Positions 1 through 5,669 of a DNA stretch of 10,449 nt are shown piece after piece. Origin of the DNA: Duncaniella sp. GTDB taxonomy: Bacteria > Bacteroidota > Bacteroidia > Bacteroidales > Muribaculaceae. The position numbers and the translations under genes are program-made. Numbering within the stretch: position 1 is the stretch's first letter; each line of letters opens with the position of its first letter. The DNA is taken from the NCBI RefSeq assembly GCF_029054785.1, contig NZ_JAIDEN010000182.1, positions 1-10,449 on the forward strand, in the 5' to 3' direction. The notes below the pieces were generated by a model. The model made no database searches, had not been told where the DNA came from, and saw only the letters and a program-made list of their open reading frames with translations.

Positions 1-506
1 GACGACTGGGTCTTTACTCTCTTTCTGATGAAATCATCCCACAGACGGATGTTCTTCGGCGTCAGGTCGCAGAAATTCCGGATTTCACCGAACTCCCTGA
101 GGCAAGAGAGCATTACCTTGTGCTGACGGCGTGTTGACTCGGACACCGGACGCAAGTCGATACGCTCTTCGAGCCATGTAAGGAAATCTATGGTCGATGA
201 CTGCACTCTGGTCTTACGTACCTTCTTTAGAAGAGAAAGATCGTATTCTCCGCCGTGTGCGGCTATGGAAGACATCTTTTCCCTTATGCCGTCTGCCACC
301 CGGCGAATCTGCTCATTGAGGCTTTCGGCCATGGGATGGTCCACGACCTGGTTTGAGCGCCACTGCTGCCTGAGCACGGCCACTCCGGTTGAGAGGCGAA
401 CACGCTCGCGGTTGTACGACACCTCCACCTCCACGGTGCCCGTCGTAACCGCCGAAGCCTTCTTGCGGCGGTCAAAAATAATCTTGATTTGGGGTATTCC
501 AGCCAT
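1..506 (-). CDS. Tyrosine recombinase/integrase, N-terminal part (runs off the left edge)
   Basis: Partial site-specific recombinase; 168 codons are visible, beginning MAGIPQIKIIFDRRKKA, and the frame is open to the window edge. Residues about 1-60 look like the arm-type DNA-binding domain of Bacteroidales integrases (a beta-rich stretch with 'VEVEVSYNRERVRLSTGVAV'). Residues about 95-168 look like the SAM-like core-binding domain ('STIDFLTWLEERI ... STRRQHKVMLSCLREFG ... DLTPKNIRLWDDFI'). The catalytic domain with the R-H-R-Y residues lies outside the window, so activity cannot be judged. The start at 506 follows an in-frame stop region and an A-rich leader, and gives the N-terminus expected for the family. 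The gene reads away from the tRNA-Lys gene at 995-1070, and its upstream region is full of repeats, which fits an integrase at the end of an integrated element. The family is clear; the element type is not. Confidence 0.9.
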   Translation of the reverse strand, partial: MAGIPQIKIIFDRRKKASAVTTGTVEVEVSYNRERVRLSTGVAVLRQQWRSNQVVDHPMAESLNEQIRRVADGIREKMSSIAAHGGEYDLSLLKKVRKTRVQSSTIDFLTWLEERIDLRPVSESTRRQHKVMLSCLREFGEIRNFCDLTPKNIRLWDDFIRKRVKTQS

Positions 507-548
507 ATCGTTATGATTTTAAGTTTGATACATCGTTCTGATTCCGTG

Positions 549-609
549 ATGTGGTACACTTGAAAACGTGTACCACATTCGCTGAAAAATGTACCACACG
601 TGTACCATG
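549..609. repeat. Integrase-proximal cluster of TGTGGTACAY motifs (4 copies)
   Basis: Four copies of a 10-bp motif lie within 61 bp, just upstream of the integrase start. One is direct at 550-559 (TGTGGTACAC). Three are inverted: 568-577 (GTGTACCACA), 589-598 (ATGTACCACA) and 600-609 (GTGTACCATG, one mismatch to the consensus). The first two form an 11-bp perfect inverted repeat (549-559 and 568-578) with an 8-base spacer. By position they could be arm-type sites for the integrase, or operators for an element-encoded regulator. The repeats are seen directly; the role is inferred. Confidence 0.75.
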
Positions 610-643
610 CACCTCATAAACGTATCCCGAACTCATGCTGTTG

Positions 644-666
644 CCTCCCGAAAATCTTTTGGGAGG
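644..666. repeat. Hairpin-forming inverted repeat in the integrase leader
   Basis: CCTCCC at 644-649 pairs with GGGAGG at 661-666. The stem continues inward through one G-T pair and three A-T pairs to a 3-base loop, about 10 bp in all. There is no U-tract on either side, so it does not look like an intrinsic terminator. It lies in the long untranslated leader expected from the promoter at 821-852 and could be an RNA structure or a protein-binding palindrome. Confidence 0.5.
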
Positions 667-770
667 AATTAGCACAAAATAGGAATTATCAGAGAGTTGC
701 GTGGTCTTGACTCCCTCCGTTCCCGGGTGCGGAAGGGTGCCTGACATCATGCTGCCGATATGTGAGAAAA

Positions 771-825
771 TCCGGTACATTTTGTGGTACATTTTTGTGG
801 TACATCCACGAAATCTGTACCAAAG
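771..825. repeat. Distal cluster of TGTGGTACAY motifs (4 copies) overlapping a promoter
   Basis: Three direct copies are phased at 12 and 13 bp: 771-780 (TCCGGTACAT, two mismatches), 783-792 and 796-805 (both TGTGGTACAT). A fourth, inverted, copy at 815-824 (CTGTACCAAA) overlaps the -7 box of the minus-strand promoter at 821-852. It is the same motif as in the cluster at 549-609, about 160 bp away. The overlap with the promoter and the spacing of slightly over one helical turn suggest cooperative protein binding, for example autoregulation by the integrase or a companion factor. That role is inferred. Confidence 0.75.
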
Positions 826-852
826 TTAGTGTGCTAAATCGAAACTAACAAA
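821..852 (-). promoter_or_regulatory. Promoter facing the integrase
   Basis: Read on the minus strand this is TTTG (852-849), a 20-base spacer, then TAACTTTG (828-821), an exact match to the Bacteroidetes consensus. Transcription would start near 815 and run through both motif clusters and the hairpin, giving a leader of about 310 bases before the integrase start at 506. A 6-bp inverted repeat (GTTAGT at 825-830, ACTAAC at 844-849) sits inside the promoter and could be an operator. Confidence 0.7.
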
Positions 853-896
853 TGCTATCTTTGGCTAATGGCTGGAGCTTGAATTTGTGCTAAATC
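830..896. repeat. 11-bp direct repeat TGTGCTAAATC
   Basis: Identical 11-mers lie at 830-840 and 886-896, 56 bp apart start to start, between the integrase promoter and the tRNA terminator. Nearby shorter echoes (TTGCTAAC at 922-929, and ATTGTG at 912-917 and 930-935) give the stretch a repetitive character. No coding potential is seen here. The role is unknown; accessory-protein sites of a recombination region are one possibility. Confidence 0.5.
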
Positions 897-956
897 CTTC
901 TAACAGTGAGAATTGTGAAATTGCTAACGATTGTGCGACAGTTGCTTACGGACACG

Positions 957-994
957 AAAAAGGGCCACAAATCCAAGTGGAATTTGTGACCCTT
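957..994 (-). terminator. Intrinsic terminator of tRNA-Lys
   Basis: Starting right after the encoded CCA of the tRNA, the minus strand reads AAAGGGTCACAAAT, a 9-base loop, then ATTTGTGGCCCTTTTT. This is a stem of about 13-14 bp with one mismatch, followed by a T-run. It abuts the mature tRNA 3' end. It would also weakly stop plus-strand transcription coming from the repeat region. Confidence 0.85.
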
Positions 995-1070
995 TGGTGA
1001 TCCGCCTGGGGCTCGAACCCAGGACCCCAACATTAAAAGTGTTGTGCTCTACCAGCTGAGCTAGCGAATC
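995..1070 (-). tRNA. tRNA-Lys (anticodon UUU)
   Basis: A complete 76-nt tRNA. The acceptor stem GATTCGC (1070-1064) pairs with GCGGATC (1005-999) with one G-T pair. The D arm is GCTC/GAGC, and the anticodon stem CAACA/TGTTG encloses the loop CTTTTAA, so the anticodon is TTT (1037-1035). A 5-base variable loop and a T arm CTGGG-TTCGAGC-CCCAG follow. The discriminator A (998) and an encoded CCA (997-995) are present. The 3' end points at the integrase gene, so the tRNA is the most likely attachment site of the neighbouring element. Confidence 0.97.
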
Positions 1071-1128
1071 AGTGCTTAGGAGGCGTTCCGCTTAAGGTTT
1101 TTAAGTGGGCTTTTCCTTAAAAGCGATG

Positions 1129-1160
1129 CAAAGGTAGAGACTTTTTTTGAATCATCCAAA
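1129..1160 (-). promoter_or_regulatory. Promoter of tRNA-Lys
   Basis: The minus strand shows TTTG (1160-1157), a 20-base A-rich spacer, and TACCTTTG (1136-1129), an exact Bacteroidetes-type match. The expected start near 1122 gives a short 5' extension of about 50 bases before the tRNA at 1070. The rest of the stretch from 1161 to 1362 is AT-rich and shows no gene, only a low-GC inverted repeat near 1328-1346 (TGATTT ... AAATCA) beyond the end of the radical SAM gene. Confidence 0.75.
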
Positions 1161-1362
1161 TTTTTTGGAATATTTTTTACTTAAAAAGTGAATTTTTATG
1201 TTCTTTGAGGTATTCTTAAACTTTAGGCCTTTGCTTTATGCAAGCGGTACTCAGATTATAACACCCTTTTTATAAACGTATTAAACCCACACAGCGCCCA
1301 ATCAGTCGATAATTACCCCTGCTACATTGATTTTTTATTGAAATCAGCATTTTTTTGCATGG

Positions 1363-2256
1363 TCATAGATGCCATATCTGTTTACGATAGCTTTTGAGGT
1401 CCGCTTCCGGATGTTCAGATATCACATTGTCGATTTCCCGCAGGATAGCAGCTTTGTCATCCGGCAAGGCTCCTGTGAATGGAACTGTGTTTGAGATATG
1501 GTGTCCAAGAATGTTCACTTTTATTTCCAGACGGTCGATCAGTGTCCGCAATTCCATGAGCCTTTCAATTTCCGGTTCTTCAACATACCCGCCGTCCAAC
1601 AGCTCTTTGTAGAGCCTAGTTTCAGGGAATATCACGAGGGATACAATATTTATTATATATGGATGGAGCTGATTGAGGACATCGGCGGTAGCGATCGCGC
1701 TTGCAACTCCACTCCCCTGCCCTCCCAGGCCGTTGAGATAAAAAACATTGTAGCGGATCCCTGCCTCATCGAGTTTTGAAAGCTGTTCAATTATATCAGC
1801 TGCTTCATAGCCTTTGTCCATTCGCCGCAGTGTCGGGTCATGGGCTGTTTCAATCCCGATATTGATATTGTCGAGTTTCATGTGGCGAAGGTTTTTAAGT
1901 TGCTCTACACTTTTGGACGCAACATCCGTTACCCTCGCAAACATACCGAAGGAACCTAAATGTGTCAGGTATTTCCGCAGAAGCAACGCAATATCCATGA
2001 GTCTGTCATAGCTAAGCGCAAATGGGTTTGCTCCTGTCAGATAAACTCTCCGGGCACGCGGCTGCCACCGACGGATGGTGTTGAGATCTTCCTCAATCTC
2101 TGCAACCGGAGACATCCGAAACGGTGTTCCTTCATAGAGATTACAAAATTTACATCTGTGCCATGTACAGCCTGAGGTTACTTGCAGAAGCTGGGAACCG
2201 GCCTCATAAGGCGGTCGCCATACCTGGCCTGTGAAATGCAGTTGCGGATAGGTCAT
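1363..2256 (-). CDS. Radical SAM superfamily protein
   Basis: Predicted radical SAM enzyme of 297 residues, without a B12-binding domain. The cluster-binding motif is C30-TWHR-C35-KF-C38, CX4CX2C instead of the common CX3CX2C; this spacing is found in a known group of COG1032-like proteins ('GCxxxxCxFC'). Further radical SAM features are 'VYLTGANPFALS' (SAM-binding loop region), 'NINIGIETAHDPTLRRMDKGY' as two adjoining short motifs, and 'GIRYNVFYLNGLGGQG'. The substrate is unknown. The frame stays open upstream to an ATG at 2313. The ATG at 2256 was chosen because it gives the family-like start MTYPQLHFTGQVWRPP and because the best promoter candidate (TAACTTCG at 2294-2287, minus strand) lies between the two. 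The gene is transcribed away from the HxlR regulator, 136 bp between starts, so that regulator may control it. Family call firm, function open. Confidence 0.88.
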   Translation of the reverse strand: MTYPQLHFTGQVWRPPYEAGSQLLQVTSGCTWHRCKFCNLYEGTPFRMSPVAEIEEDLNTIRRWQPRARRVYLTGANPFALSYDRLMDIALLLRKYLTHLGSFGMFARVTDVASKSVEQLKNLRHMKLDNINIGIETAHDPTLRRMDKGYEAADIIEQLSKLDEAGIRYNVFYLNGLGGQGSGVASAIATADVLNQLHPYIINIVSLVIFPETRLYKELLDGGYVEEPEIERLMELRTLIDRLEIKVNILGHHISNTVPFTGALPDDKAAILREIDNVISEHPEADLKSYRKQIWHL

Positions 2257-2327
2257 AATTGAATGATTTTGGTTAATTTTGTACTGCGAAGTTAGACGTA
2301 TTTCAGTAGTCAAACAATAACTTACAC

Positions 2328-2359
2328 TTTGGTTTGGCCCTTACCCGAAAGTCAGTTTC
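2328..2359 (+). promoter_or_regulatory. Weak candidate promoter of the HxlR regulator
   Basis: TTTG at 2328-2331, 20 bases, then TCAGTTTC at 2352-2359, which matches the TAnnTTTG pattern at four of its six fixed positions. The start codon follows 33 bases later. On the opposite strand a similarly imperfect box (TAACTTCG, 2294-2287) could serve the radical SAM gene, so the 136-bp gap would hold two divergent promoters and probably the regulator's operator, which I could not pinpoint. Confidence 0.3.
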
Positions 2360-2392
2360 GCTCATGGTCAATCACTTTCCACACTCTCTGAA

Positions 2393-2743
2393 ATGGCAAA
2401 AAAGTTAGACTACGGATATTGCAAAGCAGCCCCTATGCTCGAATGGATAGGCAACAAATGGTCACTGGTAGTCCTGATGAAGATCTCCGAATGCCAACCA
2501 GTCAGGTTCAACGAACTTTACCGGTCGATCCCGTCTGTATCGGAGAAAGTATTATCTCAGGTGCTCCGGCAGCTTCAGACTGACGGGATCATCAAGCGGG
2601 ACTTGTTTGCAGACGTACCTCCAAGAGTGGAATACAGCATCACTGATTTTGGCCGCACTCTTATTCCTCACATTGAAGATCTCATCAACTGGGGTCGCGA
2701 AAATTTCAGCCAGATAATGCTCAATCGCCAGAAGTTAAAATAA
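2393..2743 (+). CDS. HxlR-family winged-helix transcriptional regulator
   Basis: A 116-residue DNA-binding protein of typical HxlR length. It shows the N-terminal cysteine (Cys10) that many redox- or electrophile-sensing members carry, then 'MLEWIGNKWSLVVLMKI', the recognition-helix region 'RFNELYRSIPSVSEKVLSQVLRQL', and the wing 'DGIIKRDLF...PPRVEYSITDFGRTL', followed by the dimerisation helix. Members act as dimers on promoters of adjacent genes, often in response to aldehydes, quinones or redox stress; the signal here is unknown. It stands divergent to the radical SAM gene and upstream of an AraC remnant. The start at 2393 fits the family N-terminus. Confidence 0.9.
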   Translation: MAKKLDYGYCKAAPMLEWIGNKWSLVVLMKISECQPVRFNELYRSIPSVSEKVLSQVLRQLQTDGIIKRDLFADVPPRVEYSITDFGRTLIPHIEDLINWGRENFSQIMLNRQKLK

Positions 2744-2796
2744 CCGACTCAAGCTACCACCTTTTACTAAAACATAAATGCATGCCTGAAATCTGA

Positions 2797-3273
2797 GGTT
2801 TCGATCTTGGCAACAAGCACCTAAATGAACTGGCATCCCGAATCATCGACTGCGAGAATGACTCGGAAAGTATCGCTATCTTAGACAGATGGCTGACACA
2901 GAAAATAAATCCGACATTGAATATCCGAAGAATCGCACCTGCAATCAGCACTCTGCTCCACCGCCCTGAAACTTCAGTCTCTGCCCTATCGTCCACTGCC
3001 TGCCTCGGCAATAAACAGTTTGAACGCATATTCAGAGACTGTGTCGGAATGAATCCCAAAGAATATGCGCTTGTGGTGCTATTTCAGAAAACCATGTGGC
3101 ACATGCAGCAAGGTGAAACTGATTTTTCAACCATTGCCTACTCATGCGGCTACGCTGACCAATCTCACTTTATCCGCGAGTTCAAATCGCACAGCAGCCA
3201 CACGCCCAAATCATTTTTACAAACCTGTCAACCATATTCAGATCTTTTCACCACTCCCCCTTATTTTATATAA
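2797..3273 (+). pseudogene. AraC-family regulator remnant lacking its N-terminal domain
   Basis: The open frame from 2797 to 3273 (158 codons) encodes the linker and both helix-turn-helix units of an AraC/XylS-type regulator. The second unit reads 'DFSTIAYSCGYADQSHFIREF', followed by 'HTPKSFL', a strong family signature; the first lies around 'VSALSSTACLGNKQFERIF'. Full-length relatives have about 260-290 residues with a sensory domain before this part. Here the frame begins right after a TGA at 2794-2796. An ATG at 2782 stands four codons before that stop in the same frame, and the sensor region is missing. No ATG precedes the HTH region; only TTG (2917) or CTG codons could start it. This looks like a truncated gene, although a short HTH-only regulator from TTG 2917 (118 residues) cannot be excluded. 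It follows the HxlR gene by 53 bp. Confidence 0.7.
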
Positions 3274-3320
3274 TACCGCATAATGTCTCTTTTCTTCTAT
3301 CTCGCCTGAATCATCGCAGC

Positions 3321-3328
3321 TAACTTTG
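3321..3328 (+). promoter_or_regulatory. -7 promoter box of the acetyltransferase-like gene
   Basis: TAACTTTG matches the Bacteroidetes -7 box exactly. No good TTTG lies 19-21 bases upstream. The box ends 10 bases before the ATG at 3339, so the transcript would carry only about 3-6 leader bases, an almost leaderless message. Confidence 0.55.
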
Positions 3329-3338
3329 CATCAAAAAA

Positions 3339-3971
3339 ATGATGCGCGAAATATCACCCTCGGAGACCTCACGGGCCTATGCTTTTGAAATGTGGATGAA
3401 AGCCCCGATGCCAATGGTCACACTCTTCAAGACGCTCGACGTCACACCTTTGTTAAAGATCAGCCGAAGGAAAAAGCTAAAATTCAACATGCTGATGTGC
3501 TGGTGTATCGGCAAAGCCGCCTCGCAGGTCAAAGAATTCCATATCCTTCCGGTGGACGGAAAACTAATAGTCTACGACTCTTTAGCTGTCAATACAATAG
3601 TCGCAAACGCCCTTGGCGAGATAAGTTCATGTGACATTCCATATTCCGAAGACATCGAAAAGTTCAACGCCGACTACCTGCATCTGACCAGACTCGTAGC
3701 CGAAACATGCCGCAACCACGACATCACCGACCGGATGGTAATCGGAACATCAGCTTTAGCCGAATACGAAATCGACGGAGCTGTCGGAATGTATAGCGGA
3801 ATTTTCAACAATCCATTTCTGATATGGGGAAGCTATCGGCGACGATGGTTCAAATCGGTGCTTACAGTCTCATTCCAATTTCACCACACACAGATGGACG
3901 ATGCACACGCAGCAAAGTTTCTCCACATACTTCAGGCTGAAATCAGCAGGCTCAGAAAGACCGGTTTATAG
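3339..3971 (+). CDS. Chloramphenicol acetyltransferase-like (CatA-like) acyltransferase
   Basis: A 210-residue protein of the CAT fold, close to the usual length of about 210-220. The active-site segment near the C-terminus reads QFHHTQMDDAH: the catalytic base is the second His (183), followed by the structural Asp187 as in HHxxxDG, but the normally conserved Gly is Asp188. Other family features are 'KFNMLMCWCIGKAAS', 'VNTIVANALGEISSCDIPYS' and 'GIFNNPFLIWGSYR'. The family transfers acetyl from acetyl-CoA to a hydroxyl group. Bacteroidales carry many such proteins that are not shown to confer chloramphenicol resistance, and this one belongs with those rather than with classical resistance enzymes. 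Two adjacent ATGs (3339, 3342) are possible starts; the first is given. The gene has its own -7 box and is not obviously co-transcribed with the AraC remnant 65 bp upstream. Confidence 0.82.
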   Translation: MMREISPSETSRAYAFEMWMKAPMPMVTLFKTLDVTPLLKISRRKKLKFNMLMCWCIGKAASQVKEFHILPVDGKLIVYDSLAVNTIVANALGEISSCDIPYSEDIEKFNADYLHLTRLVAETCRNHDITDRMVIGTSALAEYEIDGAVGMYSGIFNNPFLIWGSYRRRWFKSVLTVSFQFHHTQMDDAHAAKFLHILQAEISRLRKTGL

Positions 3972-4038
3972 CTGCGTCCGAGTATCTAAAATGCCTCTGC
4001 CTGCCACTGCCCCAGAGCTTTAATCAGACGCAACTGTT

Positions 4039-4052
4039 TGGAAACGTTCCCG
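4039..4052. promoter_or_regulatory. Candidate LacI-type operator
   Basis: TGGAAACGTTCCCG fits the LacI/GalR operator pattern TGnAAnCGnTTnCA at 8 of 10 fixed positions, with the central CG intact. It ends 18 bases before the TTTG element of the promoter at 4071-4104. The LacI-type regulator at 9256-10272 is the obvious candidate to bind here. The site is short and single, so chance is possible. Confidence 0.35.
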
Positions 4053-4070
4053 TTAATTTTTTGCCGTGAA

Positions 4071-4104
4071 TTTGAAAAAGCAATATTCTTTATGCCTAAC
4101 TTTA
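4071..4104 (+). promoter_or_regulatory. Promoter of the 471-residue secreted protein
   Basis: TTTG at 4071-4074, a 22-base spacer and TAACTTTA at 4097-4104, which has one mismatch to TAnnTTTG. The start would fall near 4111, giving a leader of about 47 bases before the ATG at 4158. The spacer is slightly longer than the usual 19-21. Confidence 0.5.
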
Positions 4105-4157
4105 CACCGCAGAATTAAAAAAACAGCCTCGAATCCAATCAACAAAAAGCATAAATC

Positions 4158-5573
4158 ATGAAAAAACTTTTTACTCTTGCGCTGACACTGATGGCCTTTT
4201 CAGCCTCAGAAATTCAAGCAAATGATTTCATCGTTCTGACAACTCCATCTGAAGTTCTTCAAAACTCCATCGAAGACACCGAAGGCGCAAAAGCGATCTT
4301 CCAGACCGTTGTCGACAATTCCGAATCGACCGAGGCCGAAATCACTGCCGCCATGGAAAAATACATGCAGGACGCAAGCCCCAAACCGGGCTATGCCTTT
4401 GACATGTCTTTCCTGCTCCGCTATAATGTCATAACAGACACTAAAACAACAACGACACAGCTCAACACCGCATGGAAGACAGAAATACCGAACGTCAACA
4501 CTGATCCGACTGCAACAACCAAGTTCCTTCTCACGACATCCAATCAAAACAACGGTGTGTTTGTCCGCGCCTATGCAGCCGATGCATTCAAAAGCGCCGA
4601 AGCACACAATAAATTCATTGTATATCAATCTGTAAACCTTAATCCAGGCAAATATTATCTTTCGATACGTGCATTTGCAGTAAACTCCAATTGTGTAACC
4701 TTAGCGGCCGGAGAGCAGAACGCAACGACTCCCATCAACAAAGGCAACCAGATTTTGGCCGATTATTCAATGGACTTCAAAGTCTCAGCCACTCAGGACA
4801 TTAAACTTGGATTGAAGCGTAATTCGACAGAAAATGAAAAAATCGACCGAGTCGGATTCAATGATATGTATCTCTATAAATTATCTCAGTTCATAGCCAT
4901 TACAGAGGATGCTACTGAGGCTCTTGGTGCTGCCGAAAATGTTGATGTTCAACTCTGCCGTACATTCAGCGCCGATAAATATTATCCGATCTGTCTCCCC
5001 TTCATTGTAGAAAACTGGCGTGACATATTCGAGGACCTTCTTCTTTGGAATAATTTTACCAATAACGAAGAACTCTCGTTTGCAACCGTCAGTGGAGCCA
5101 ACACTCAGGCCCGCAAGCCCTATCTTGTAAAAATGAAAGAAGACATCAACGAAGACAACTATCTTGTTTTCAAAAATGTCAACATCCAATCAGGCAACGC
5201 AGGCTCATGGACCAAAGAAGGCTCTCCTGTATCAATGGTAGGAAACTGGGGAACAGACTTTGTACCGGCAAATTCATATTACTATTCTGACGGACAATGG
5301 ACTCTCAGCGATGGCTCAGCTACACTCCCTGCATTCTCAGCATATATCGCATCGACTTTAGAAAATCCGGCTAAAACTCTCCCTATGCTTATCAACGGCA
5401 AAGGTGATGTGCCGACCGGAATCGAAATCAATATCTCCGACGCCAAAAACGGACCTGTCAATGTCTACAACCTCCAGGGAATGACAGTCAAACGCGGCGT
5501 GAGCGAAGAAAACGCACTTGAAGGTTTGCCCAAGGGCATATATATAATAAAAGGTAAGAAGATTGTTAAATAA
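4158..5573 (+). CDS. Secreted surface protein with a Bacteroidales C-terminal tail
   Basis: 471 residues, function not recognised. Residues 1-21 form a signal peptide (MKKLFTLALTLMAFSASEIQA, cleavage probably before Asn22). Residues about 70-245 look like a beta-sandwich of the carbohydrate-binding type ('NPGKYYLSIRAFAV', then 'DIKLGLKRN...IDRVGFNDMYLYKL'). Residues about 265-420 resemble a beta-rich domain often repeated in Bacteroidales surface proteins, marked by YYPICLPF (275-282), 'RKPYLVKM' and 'ANSYYYSDGQWTLSDGS ... AFSAYI'. The last 35 residues (437-471, YNLQGM ... LPKGIYIIKGKKIVK) form a short C-terminal tail resembling type IX secretion sorting tails. No catalytic motif is visible. 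It stands first in a presumed unit with the large secreted protein downstream, with a terminator hairpin between. A binding role at the cell surface is plausible but inferred. Confidence 0.85.
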   Translation: MKKLFTLALTLMAFSASEIQANDFIVLTTPSEVLQNSIEDTEGAKAIFQTVVDNSESTEAEITAAMEKYMQDASPKPGYAFDMSFLLRYNVITDTKTTTTQLNTAWKTEIPNVNTDPTATTKFLLTTSNQNNGVFVRAYAADAFKSAEAHNKFIVYQSVNLNPGKYYLSIRAFAVNSNCVTLAAGEQNATTPINKGNQILADYSMDFKVSATQDIKLGLKRNSTENEKIDRVGFNDMYLYKLSQFIAITEDATEALGAAENVDVQLCRTFSADKYYPICLPFIVENWRDIFEDLLLWNNFTNNEELSFATVSGANTQARKPYLVKMKEDINEDNYLVFKNVNIQSGNAGSWTKEGSPVSMVGNWGTDFVPANSYYYSDGQWTLSDGSATLPAFSAYIASTLENPAKTLPMLINGKGDVPTGIEINISDAKNGPVNVYNLQGMTVKRGVSEENALEGLPKGIYIIKGKKIVK

Positions 5574-5594
5574 AAAGGGGGATTTTCGTTTCAC

Positions 5595-5629
5595 AAAAGT
5601 CTTGCGGGTTAAACCTGCAAGACTTTTTT
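5595..5629 (+). terminator. Intrinsic terminator between the two secreted-protein genes
   Basis: AAAAGTCTTGCGGGT (5595-5609) pairs with ACCTGCAAGACTTTT (5613-5627) around a 3-base loop, a 15-bp stem with one G-T pair, followed by further Ts. The next gene starts only 41 bases later and no good promoter box is visible in that space. The hairpin may therefore only reduce transcription of the downstream gene relative to the upstream one. Confidence 0.85.
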
Positions 5630-5669
5630 CCAATCTTTCCACCAAATAAATAAAAAGAAACAACAATAC

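Noticed and set aside
511..792. A 93-codon open frame on the minus strand between the distal motif cluster and the integrase start
   Set aside because: Its start consists of the repeated GTACCAC motif read as codons, it has no recognisable domain, and it spans the hairpin and both repeat clusters. It is better explained as the open part of a regulatory leader, although a leader peptide cannot be excluded.
856..863. TATCTTTG on the plus strand, a possible promoter divergent from the integrase promoter
   Set aside because: It matches the -7 box, but no TTTG stands 19-21 bases upstream, and no gene follows before the tRNA terminator.
1328..1357. Low-GC inverted repeat followed by a T-run on the plus strand, near the end of the radical SAM gene
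   Set aside because: The stem is only 6 bp of mostly A-T pairs and the T-run is on the wrong side for the minus-strand gene, so I do not call a terminator.
3994..4020. Possible terminator hairpin after the acetyltransferase-like gene (CTCTG ... CAGAG)
   Set aside because: The stem is 5 bp with a 13-base loop and is followed by only a few Ts, too weak to support.
4206..4628. A 140-codon open frame on the minus strand inside the first secreted-protein gene
   Set aside because: It is antisense to a gene with a clear signal peptide and domains, its composition is unusual (Cys- and Gly-rich), and it resembles no family.
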